Assembly (NCBI RefSeq): GCF_029892445.1
Contig: NZ_JARXVJ010000001.1
Span: 1,736,001 to 1,800,000 of the forward strand
Source of the DNA: Chryseobacterium sp. H1D6B
GTDB lineage: Bacteria > Bacteroidota > Bacteroidia > Flavobacteriales > Weeksellaceae
Direction of reading: 5' to 3'
DNA length: 64,000 bases
In this document: positions 8,071 through 14,723 of the stretch, in pieces
Position numbering within the stretch: position 1 is the stretch's first letter
How the letters are laid out: each line of letters starts with the position of its first letter
Notes under the pieces: generated by a model
Told to the model about the DNA's origin: nothing
What the model saw: the letters and a program-made list of their open reading frames with translations, nothing else
Databases searched by the model: none
Made by a program: the position numbers and the translations under genes

Positions 8071-10140
8071 TTATTCTCTGTTTTTTACTAATATCCATCC
8101 TGAGAATTTGAACGGAGTATTGTGTTTGTCATTTTCATTCCAAGTTACAGAATACCAATAGTTTCCGGTAGGAACTTTTTTACCTCCATTGGTGGTTCCA
8201 TCCCATTTGTATCCGTTGGTTTTATCTGCCTGGTAGATCTTATTTCCATATCTGTCAAAAATGCTTAATACTAAACCTTGTTTTCCGGATAATGCAGAAT
8301 AATCAATTACATCATTAACACCATCTCCGTTTGGAGTAATTACATTCACTAAGTTTGGAACAACAATTCCTATCTGGATAGGCTCACAGTCATAACCGTC
8401 TTTTACATAAATCATATTGTCGCCCCTAGGAACATTAGTGAATACATTAGAATCCTGCCAGTTAATATTGTCCATTGAATATTTGTAAGGCGGTGTTCCT
8501 CCTGTTACAAATACAGTAACTGTGTTGTTTGCAATATCAATATTAGAAACAACAGGCTGCTCAGAGGCATATACTTTTACAGTCTGCGTTGTGATACAGT
8601 CTCCTGTTTTTAATTTTACCCAGTAAGTGCCAACTCCTACGTTGTTGATAGCCTGCGTAGTTGCGCCGGTGCTCCATTCGTATCCGTTGAATCCAGGACC
8701 TGCATCCAGTGTAGTTTTATCTTCAATACAGATGATCTTGTCAATCAATACCGCTGATTTTACAGGCGGAAGTACGATCAGCGTCACTTTTGCTACTGCA
8801 TAACATCCCTGTGCACTTGTTACTTTTACGTATACTACACCGTTTGGAGCGATGTATGTTGTTGGATTTAAAATTTGATTAGTTCCGTTTACTGCATCCG
8901 TTACAGAAGGATAATAGGTTTTAGTCCCTGTCTGTGCGGTTACTGTAGCAGCTGTAAGATTGAATGAAGCTGTTGAAGGATTCGATTCAATGAAACAAGA
9001 TCTTAACGTTGCTTCATTTACAACGACAACAGGGTAGAAACTTAATGTGATCTGGGCTGTAGCCGAACACCCTTGAAGAGTTGTTACGTTTACAAACACA
9101 ACACCTGTTGAAGATACATAAGCGTAAGGATTTGTAATTTCATTAGTCCCCGCATTAAGGTCATTCATTGTAGGGTAGTACTTCTTAATGGCCGTAGGAT
9201 CTGGAAAAACAGCTGCCGTTGTCAAGTCAAACACTGCTGTGCCTGCATTGTTATTGTTACATTGTGTTAATGTAACATTGGTGGCTGTAATATTTCCTAG
9301 TTTAAATTTAAAAGTACCCGTTTGTTTACATTTACTGATCGGACTGTTTGGGTTGGCAGGATCAGAATAGCTGATGCTGTAATAATAAACAGTAGTACTG
9401 TTAACAGTCTGAGGAGTTATGATAGGGCTGTTTCCTGTTAATGCATCATTAGCATTTGTATGATATGATACAACAAAATTAGGATTACCGTTAATGATTC
9501 CAGCTGATAAGGTGCTGAAATCGAAAACTGCAGGCTCTGTACATACGATCACCTCGTTTGGCCCTCCCGGAGTTGCATTTGGCTGTCCAGGTGCAATGAA
9601 TGGGTTAGGCTGTATTGCGCTTGTAAATGGAGAAGATAATGTAGCTGAGCCTCCCCAAGTCAATACAAATCCGTTAGTGTTTGCAGAGAAGTTATCTACT
9701 ATTAAATAGTATGTTTCTCCAGCGATTACATCAAGATACTTACAGAAGCCGCTTCCGCCTGCTCCCTGTGTAAGATCCGTTGAAGTCATATTTAATCCTG
9801 TTAAGATTCCGTTTGCTGTTGAAGCATAAGAACATCTTAAAGGAGTTCCAAGGTTGCCACATGTTTTATTAGGTCCATAAACTGCCCAGTCATAATCAGC
9901 CTGAGCATTCGGAGTAATTAAAAATGTAAGCGTTCCGCTTGTTGAAGCAGTGAACGTGTACCATACCGAATAGTGTTCTCCAGACAGACATCCGCCTAGA
10001 GTCTCTAAGATATTTCCAGGTCCGCTTGGCGTGTAGGAAAGACTAGAGTTTCCACAAACAGCAAGTGCTGTAGGACAGTCGGACTGTGCAGAAAATATCT
10101 GAGATAATATCACCAGAAAAATTAATAGAGTTTTTTTCAT
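8071..10140 (-). CDS. T9SS type B sorting domain protein with PPC/CUB-like N-terminal domain
   Basis: This 689-aa secreted protein is the closest paralogue of the product of 5893-7959. It has a signal peptide at about 1-19 (ILSQIFSAQS), then the same N-terminal module (CGNSSLSYTPSGPG, HYSVWYTFTA, DYDWAVYGP, GETYYLIVDNF). The FDFSTLSAGIINGNPNF region, two or three CNNN/KKYY repeats and a C-terminal type B sorting domain (ITPNGDGVNDVIDYSAL, FDRYGNKIYQADK, GWILVKNRE) follow. Export by T9SS is inferred from the sorting domain. A TATATTTG -7 box lies 20 nt upstream. Confidence 0.88.
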   Translation of the reverse strand: MKKTLLIFLVILSQIFSAQSDCPTALAVCGNSSLSYTPSGPGNILETLGGCLSGEHYSVWYTFTASTSGTLTFLITPNAQADYDWAVYGPNKTCGNLGTPLRCSYASTANGILTGLNMTSTDLTQGAGGSGFCKYLDVIAGETYYLIVDNFSANTNGFVLTWGGSATLSSPFTSAIQPNPFIAPGQPNATPGGPNEVIVCTEPAVFDFSTLSAGIINGNPNFVVSYHTNANDALTGNSPIITPQTVNSTTVYYYSISYSDPANPNSPISKCKQTGTFKFKLGNITATNVTLTQCNNNNAGTAVFDLTTAAVFPDPTAIKKYYPTMNDLNAGTNEITNPYAYVSSTGVVFVNVTTLQGCSATAQITLSFYPVVVVNEATLRSCFIESNPSTASFNLTAATVTAQTGTKTYYPSVTDAVNGTNQILNPTTYIAPNGVVYVKVTSAQGCYAVAKVTLIVLPPVKSAVLIDKIICIEDKTTLDAGPGFNGYEWSTGATTQAINNVGVGTYWVKLKTGDCITTQTVKVYASEQPVVSNIDIANNTVTVFVTGGTPPYKYSMDNINWQDSNVFTNVPRGDNMIYVKDGYDCEPIQIGIVVPNLVNVITPNGDGVNDVIDYSALSGKQGLVLSIFDRYGNKIYQADKTNGYKWDGTTNGGKKVPTGNYWYSVTWNENDKHNTPFKFSGWILVKNRE

Positions 10141-10159
10141 AAGGGGAAAATTTATACGA

Positions 10160-10167
10160 CAAATATA
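10160..10167 (-). promoter_or_regulatory. Candidate -7 box (TATATTTG) for the T9SS gene at 8071-10140
   Basis: Minus-strand TATATTTG matches TAnnTTTG and lies 20 nt upstream of the ATG at 10140. Confidence 0.55.
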
Positions 10168-10230
10168 AAAAATTATTAACCTTGAATTAAAGATTTTAAG
10201 ATATATTTAATAATAACGCAAAAACACCTT

Positions 10231-11466
10231 TCAATATTGCATTTTCCTTAGCTTAGGATTTGTACTTCCTACAATAAGTGCGATAAGAACAGTCATAGTG
10301 CCGCCAAATATTACCGAACGCACCACTCCTAACAGCTTAGCTGATAGTCCGCTCTCAAATTGTCCCATTTCATTACTGGACATAATAAATATAGAATTTA
10401 CGCTCAATACCCTTCCTCTTATATGGTCTGGTGTTTTTAATTGGACAATAGTACCTCGTATTACTACAGAAATGCCGTCCAGCATTCCGCTTAATACTAA
10501 AAACATGAAGGAAAGCCAGTAAAGATGGGAGAGGCCGAATCCGATAATACATAATCCAAAGCCTGTAACTACTGCCAGTAATATTTTACCCTGATTTTTC
10601 CGTAATGGAATAATAGACAGCATAGTGATAATACACATTGAACCGATATCGGATGCTGCATTTAATAATCCAAAACCTTCTGCCCCTACTTTTAGAATAT
10701 CACTTGCAAATACAGGAATCATCGCAACAGCTCCTCCGAAAAGAACGGCAAACATATCCAGGCATAAAGCACCTAAAATCTCTTTAGTTTTAAATATATA
10801 AGAAATCCCCTCACGCATACTTTCCATTACATTTACCGTATCCTTCCTGTATTCAGAATACTGCTTGTTAAGCTGCCAGAAAAAAAGAGAGGCGATAATG
10901 ATTAATGAAATAATAACAAGAAGTGTCCACTTTACCCCAAAAAAGGCGATTAAGAAGCCTCCTGCAGCATGTCCGCATACAGATGATATCAGAAAAGTGG
11001 CTTGGTTTAAGGTGACAGCGTTAGGCAGATTTTCTTTTTTTACGATTTTAGGAATCATCGAAGGAACAATCGGGCCGATGAAGGCTCTAGCAATTCCGGT
11101 GAAAAAAATAACGCCGTAGATGAAATACGTGATCTGATGGCCGTTGAAATGCATCTGTACATTTAGGAAAGCAGGAATAAGTAATAGGCTTATCAGGAAA
11201 ACGTAGGAGTAATTGCATATTAAAAGAAGTCTCTTTTTTTCATTCGTGTCAATTACATGCCCGGCGTACAGCGCACAGCTCACCGCTGGAATGACTTCTG
11301 AAAGTCCGATTAAACCTATTGAAAAAGGATCCTTCGTGAGTTGATAAACCCACCATCCAAGCAGTGTGGCAAGCATCCTAAAGGCTAAAACAATAAAGAA
11401 TCTTCCCGTAAGAAGATTCCTGAATTCAATATTTTGTAATGTTTTTAACGGCGTAAAAGATATCAT
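10231..11466 (-). CDS. MFS transporter (exporter of the MFS_3/EntS-like group)
   Basis: The protein has about 411 residues and 10-12 hydrophobic segments, typical of a major facilitator exporter in the inner membrane. Charged loops of the MFS signature type (RGRVLSVNSIF, PSMIPKIVKKENLPNAVTLNQA) resemble the MFS_3 group, which includes the enterobactin exporter EntS. The substrate is not predictable. I prefer ATG 11464-11466 (MISFTPLKTLQNIEF) to an upstream TTG at 11472. The start lies only 10 nt from the hairpin that terminates the upstream lipoprotein gene, and the T tract of that hairpin forms a TATTTTTG sequence. Confidence 0.85.
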   Translation of the reverse strand: MISFTPLKTLQNIEFRNLLTGRFFIVLAFRMLATLLGWWVYQLTKDPFSIGLIGLSEVIPAVSCALYAGHVIDTNEKKRLLLICNYSYVFLISLLLIPAFLNVQMHFNGHQITYFIYGVIFFTGIARAFIGPIVPSMIPKIVKKENLPNAVTLNQATFLISSVCGHAAGGFLIAFFGVKWTLLVIISLIIIASLFFWQLNKQYSEYRKDTVNVMESMREGISYIFKTKEILGALCLDMFAVLFGGAVAMIPVFASDILKVGAEGFGLLNAASDIGSMCIITMLSIIPLRKNQGKILLAVVTGFGLCIIGFGLSHLYWLSFMFLVLSGMLDGISVVIRGTIVQLKTPDHIRGRVLSVNSIFIMSSNEMGQFESGLSAKLLGVVRSVIFGGTMTVLIALIVGSTNPKLRKMQY

Positions 11467-11469
11467 GCA

Positions 11470-11501
11470 CAAAAATAGCTCTAAATATTTATTTAGAGCT
11501 A
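11470..11501 (-). terminator. Rho-independent terminator after the 120-aa lipoprotein gene
   Basis: A 12-bp perfect stem TAGCTCTAAATA / TATTTAGAGCTA (11476-11487 and 11490-11501) is followed on the minus strand by TTTTTG. Its T tract coincides with a TATTTTTG sequence (11470-11477) that could serve as the -7 box of the MFS gene. Confidence 0.8.
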
Positions 11502-11559
11502 GTATGAAGATGATTTTTCAAAAGATAAATCAAATATGTTTTAAAAGATAAAATCTATT

Positions 11560-11922
11560 TTAGTCTGCTCTTGAAGCGCTTATTGCAATGGCAGCAACAG
11601 CGGCGGCTCCAATAACAACGGCACCTGCAGTTACTCTTGCTTTTGATCTGTCTTTAGCAGCTGCAATATTGGCTTTAGGAATAATAACTTCTGTACTGTC
11701 TTTTTTGCCTGCTGTACCTACAATATTATCACCCTTTATATTACGGAATAACATTTTTTGTTTTTTAGAGCCGTCTTTCATTGTAAAAACGTAAACTCTT
11801 CCGGCTTCAAGATTAGAATAATTATTTCTTGCAGTATCATCTGTGTATTTTGTAGTAGCACAAGATGAAATTAAAAATAAAGATGTTAATAAAGATGATT
11901 TTAAAAGTACAGATGCTTTCAT
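11560..11922 (-). CDS. Small lipoprotein of unknown function
   Basis: This 120-residue protein has a lipoprotein signal: hydrophobic stretch at 8-20 and lipobox LISSC with C21. The middle (about 35-85) reads like a small beta-barrel or SH3-like unit (GRVYVFTMKDGSKKQKMLF, DNIVGTAG, STEVIIPKANI). The C-terminal 30 residues are an alanine/valine-rich hydrophobic segment (GAVVIGAAAVAAIAISAS), which could span or lie in a membrane. A TAAATTTG -7 box (11940-11947) and its own terminator suggest a monocistronic gene. I do not recognise a named family. Confidence 0.8.
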   Translation of the reverse strand: MKASVLLKSSLLTSLFLISSCATTKYTDDTARNNYSNLEAGRVYVFTMKDGSKKQKMLFRNIKGDNIVGTAGKKDSTEVIIPKANIAAAKDRSKARVTAGAVVIGAAAVAAIAISASRAD

Positions 11923-11939
11923 TATTATTTTTTGTTTTT

Positions 11940-11947
11940 CAAATTTA
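11940..11947 (-). promoter_or_regulatory. Candidate -7 box (TAAATTTG) of the 120-aa lipoprotein gene
   Basis: Minus-strand TAAATTTG fits TAnnTTTG and lies 17 nt upstream of the ATG at 11922. No -33 TTG is seen. Confidence 0.4.
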
Positions 11948-11990
11948 TAATTTTTTTTGAATATATGTTTTTGTAATTGAAAAATTATGA

Positions 11991-13490
11991 TTAAAATTTA
12001 TAAATTTCCAATAAATCTGCAATTTTTCTGTCATTTGCCAATCTTGGGATTTTATTTTGCCCGCCAAGTTTACCCTGAGATTTAGCATATTCATTAAAAG
12101 CACTTTTCTTCAATCTGATGATATGTAATTTTTGAAGAATATTTCCAGAAATTAAATCATCGTAATACGTGTTGCGTTTTCTTAATTCGTCATCAAGTAC
12201 ATTTCTGAAAGCCTCTAGATTTTCTGGCTCTTTTTCAAATTCAATAAACCATTCGTGGTAAGGAAGTCCTTCCTCAGGATTTACCTGGGGGGCAAGGTGG
12301 AATTCTGTAATTTGTGCAGGATATTTTTCTAAAGCAGCTTTCATGGCCTCTTCAATTTCAAAAGCAATCACATGTTCTCCAAATGCTGAGGTGAAATGTT
12401 TTGTTCTGCCGCTTACTAAAATTCTGTAAGGATTTTTATCAATGAACCTTACTACATCGCCGATTGAATAGGCCCACAAACCTGAATTGGTGGTTAAAAT
12501 TAAGGCGTAATCTTTATTCAGCTCAATTTCCTTTAGCGTTAATCTTTTGGCGTTCGGTTTTCCGTACTCTTCCAATGGTACAAATTCATAAAAAATACCA
12601 TGATTCGTTAAAAGTAAGAGCCCCTCTTTTTTATAGTCGTCCTGAAATGCAAAAAAACCTTCAGAGGCCGGAAAAGTCTGAATAATATCAACTTTTCCTC
12701 CCAGTAGTTCTTCCATTTTATCACGGTAAGGCTCATAGTTGACACCACCGGTCACGATCAACTGTAAGTTTGGGAAAATTTCCTTTATTTTTTTACTGTT
12801 TCTTTCAATTAATTTTTCAAAATACATGATCAGCCAAGGTGGGATTCCTGAGATCAGGGTCATGTTTTCTTTTTCCGTTTCCTCTACAATTTTATCAACT
12901 TTAGTTTCCCAGTCTTCTATAATATTGGTTTCCCAGCTTGGAAGACGGTTTTTCTGCAGGTAATTGGGGATGTGGTGGGCCACAATTCCTGAAAGTCTTC
13001 CTGTTTTTATGCCGTATATTTCTTCCAGTTCAGGGCTTCCCTGAAGAAAGATCATTTTTCCTTTAACAAAATCTGCATTGTTCTTTTTAGCGATATAATG
13101 GAATAAGGCACTCTGTGCTCCGGCAATTTGATACGGCATTCCTTCTTTAGAGATCGGAATGTATTTTGAGCCGGAAGTGGTACCGGATGTTTTGGCGAAA
13201 TATTCAGGGGTGTCTGTCCAAAGAATGTTGGCCTGTCCTTTTTTTACTCTCTCAATGTAAGGTTTCAGATCCTCATAATCTGCGATACGTACTCTTTCCT
13301 GGAAGTCTTTAATGGAATGAATATTTTCAAAATCATGTTCCCTTCCAAAAAGAGTTTTCTTTGCTGTTTCTATAAAAGATAAAAGCAGGTCTTCTTGATT
13401 TTTTTGCGCATTCTGCTTAAATTCTTCGGCTTTTTGAACATGTTTTTTTGCCCAAATAAGTGCAGCATTTTTCTTGAGGAAGTTTAACAT
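11991..13490 (-). CDS. GH3 auxin-responsive promoter family protein (acyl-adenylating enzyme)
   Basis: At 499 aa this is the usual length of bacterial GH3 proteins, members of the adenylate-forming superfamily; plant relatives join amino acids to hormone carboxylates. The phosphate-binding loop TSGTTSGSKYIP is at 101-112. Further motifs are VTGGVNYEPYRDKM (about 246-260), FPASEGFFA (about 274), YSIGDVVRF (about 342) and RTKHF with FGEH (about 360-372). The substrate in Bacteroidota is not established. A TAAATTTG box ends 4 nt before the ATG, as seen at dnaB. Confidence 0.88.
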   Translation of the reverse strand: MLNFLKKNAALIWAKKHVQKAEEFKQNAQKNQEDLLLSFIETAKKTLFGREHDFENIHSIKDFQERVRIADYEDLKPYIERVKKGQANILWTDTPEYFAKTSGTTSGSKYIPISKEGMPYQIAGAQSALFHYIAKKNNADFVKGKMIFLQGSPELEEIYGIKTGRLSGIVAHHIPNYLQKNRLPSWETNIIEDWETKVDKIVEETEKENMTLISGIPPWLIMYFEKLIERNSKKIKEIFPNLQLIVTGGVNYEPYRDKMEELLGGKVDIIQTFPASEGFFAFQDDYKKEGLLLLTNHGIFYEFVPLEEYGKPNAKRLTLKEIELNKDYALILTTNSGLWAYSIGDVVRFIDKNPYRILVSGRTKHFTSAFGEHVIAFEIEEAMKAALEKYPAQITEFHLAPQVNPEEGLPYHEWFIEFEKEPENLEAFRNVLDDELRKRNTYYDDLISGNILQKLHIIRLKKSAFNEYAKSQGKLGGQNKIPRLANDRKIADLLEIYKF

Positions 13491-13494
13491 GGCT

Positions 13495-13502
13495 CAAATT
13501 TA
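13495..13502 (-). promoter_or_regulatory. Candidate -7 box (TAAATTTG) of the GH3 gene
   Basis: Minus-strand TAAATTTG fits TAnnTTTG and ends 4 nt upstream of the ATG (13488-13490), which would place transcription start at or next to the start codon. Confidence 0.4.
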
Positions 13503-13545
13503 TAAATAACTAAATAAATTTATAGCATTTTGATACATATGAAAT

Positions 13546-13576
13546 AAAAAAAACCGATGATTGTACTCATCGGTTC
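13546..13576 (-). terminator. Rho-independent terminator after the KDGTPDKRYK-repeat gene
   Basis: AACCGATGA / TCATCGGTT (13552-13560 and 13567-13575), loop TTGTAC on the plus strand, is followed on the minus strand by eight T. It lies about 40 nt past the stop codon at 13617. Confidence 0.85.
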
Positions 13577-13616
13577 TTCGAAATTTGATTATGAAAATAA
13601 CAACTATATGTTGAGT

Positions 13617-13895
13617 TTATTTGTTCTCTTTATACCTTTTATCAGGTGTGCCGTCTTTTTTCAAGTGCTGGCTGGTTTTGTATCTCTTATCAGGCGTTCC
13701 GTCTTTTTTCATTTTTACGCCGGATGCTGGAGTTGCAGCTGCAGGTTTTGCACTTTTAGCTGGGGCAGGAGTTACTGCTTTTGTGTTTTTTGCAGCTACC
13801 GGCGGAGTATGGGTAGCTTTTGCCGGAGCTGTCTGTTGAGCTGTTGCAAGGCCTAATCCTAAGATTATTGACATTGCGGTTAAAAATTTTTTCAT
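13617..13895 (-). CDS. Small exported Ala/Pro/Lys-rich protein with KKDGTPDKRYK repeats
   Basis: This 92-residue protein has a signal peptide at about 1-19 (MKKFLTAMSIILGLGLATA), then a low-complexity linker rich in A, P, K and T at about 20-60. The C-terminal 32 residues hold two copies of KKDGTPDKRYK (about 61-72 and 79-89) separated by TSQHL. The DGTPDKR segment looks like a turn-forming or ion-binding unit, but no function is known to me. It has its own terminator. Upstream a TATCTTTA sequence departs from the -7 consensus at the last base. Confidence 0.75.
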   Translation of the reverse strand: MKKFLTAMSIILGLGLATAQQTAPAKATHTPPVAAKNTKAVTPAPAKSAKPAAATPASGVKMKKDGTPDKRYKTSQHLKKDGTPDKRYKENK

Positions 13896-14019
13896 AGGGA
13901 TTTTGTTTATTTTTTCTTTGATTAAAGATATACAAAAATTAGGCTGAAAAAACTAGTTCTTAGAAACTTAACTAAAGTTTATTACAGATTAAAAAAATAT
14001 TAAAGCAGGTTTTATATTC

Positions 14020-14053
14020 AAAAAAAACCTGCCTCCGTTCTGGAAGCAGGTTT
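14020..14053 (-). terminator. Rho-independent terminator after the 131-aa lipoprotein gene
   Basis: Stem AAACCTGCCTCC / GGAAGCAGGTTT on the plus strand (arms about 14026-14037 and 14042-14053, one G-T pair) is followed on the minus strand by eight T. It lies about 20 nt past the stop codon at 14075. Confidence 0.85.
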
Positions 14054-14074
14054 GCATATCTATGAATATTTGAT

Positions 14075-14470
14075 CTATCTTGTGCAATTGGCGGTCCATG
14101 TCTTGCCGTCTTTGATAAATAAAATTTTCAATTCATTATTGTCTATTCTAATATAAGAAGTACCGTTTGATCCTATCATTACCAGCGTGTGATCTCCCTG
14201 CTGCTCAAATTCGATTCCATTAAGATCAGGAATACTGTTTGAAAAGGCGAAATTGTATTTTGTTCCGCTGGCAATTTTGGTTACAAATACACTGCCGTCA
14301 TTGGTGTTGATATTCGTAGATCCACCGTCATTGTAGGAAACGCTTCCTCTGTAGGTTCCTGCAAAAAAGTCGTTGTTGGTAGGGTCGTCATCTCTGCTGC
14401 AAGATGATAAAGCCGTGACGGCAAAAAAGACAAGCATGAACACTCCTAAAATTTTAGTTACTTTTTTCAT
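14075..14470 (-). CDS. Small lipoprotein of unknown function
   Basis: The start is set at ATG 14468-14470, giving 131 residues beginning MKKVTKILGVFML. A longer frame upstream adds 27 residues with no signal-peptide character. The lipobox is LSSC with C24, followed by an acidic spacer (SRDDDPTNND). The mature part alternates hydrophobic and polar residues with GTYRGSVSYNDGG, SVFVTKIASGTKYNF and NELKILFIKDGKTWTANCTR, as in small beta-barrel lipoproteins of Bacteroidota. The function is unknown, and location at the outer or inner membrane cannot be decided. Confidence 0.75.
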   Translation of the reverse strand: MKKVTKILGVFMLVFFAVTALSSCSRDDDPTNNDFFAGTYRGSVSYNDGGSTNINTNDGSVFVTKIASGTKYNFAFSNSIPDLNGIEFEQQGDHTLVMIGSNGTSYIRIDNNELKILFIKDGKTWTANCTR

Positions 14471-14654
14471 AATATTATTTCTTTTATAGTTGTTAAAGTT
14501 AAACCTGCCAAACACTGTGCCATGCGGATTTACTGTGATTTTTTTTAACAAATAATTAAATATTTTAGTAAAAAATTACGATTTGATGTATTTGTAGTTA
14601 TTTATTTTAATTTTTGAATCATTCTCAATTTTCATCTAAAGAAAAAAATATCCT

Positions 14655-14662
14655 TATCTTTG
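14655..14662 (+). promoter_or_regulatory. Candidate -7 box (TATCTTTG) of mfd
   Basis: TATCTTTG matches TAnnTTTG exactly and lies 61 nt upstream of the mfd ATG. A -33 TTG at the normal distance is not evident. Confidence 0.55.
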
Positions 14663-14672
14663 TGTAAGACAA

Positions 14673-14710
14673 CGGTTTCGGAAAACTCCCGAAATCGCTT
14701 TTTCTGTTTA
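14673..14710 (+). promoter_or_regulatory. Terminator-like hairpin in the mfd leader
   Basis: CGGTTTCGG (14673-14681) pairs with CCGAAATCG (14689-14697) over 9 bp with one G-T pair and a 7-nt loop, followed by CTTTTTCTGTTT. It sits between the likely promoter and the mfd start codon, so it could act as an attenuator or as a stabilising 5' stem. Confidence 0.55.
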
Positions 14711-14723
14711 TACTATATTATTT

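Noticed and set aside
7787..8098. 103-codon minus-strand frame spanning the junction of two T9SS genes
   Set aside because: It overlaps the start of one gene, a terminator and the end of the next in another frame; the product is lysine/phenylalanine-rich with no family match.
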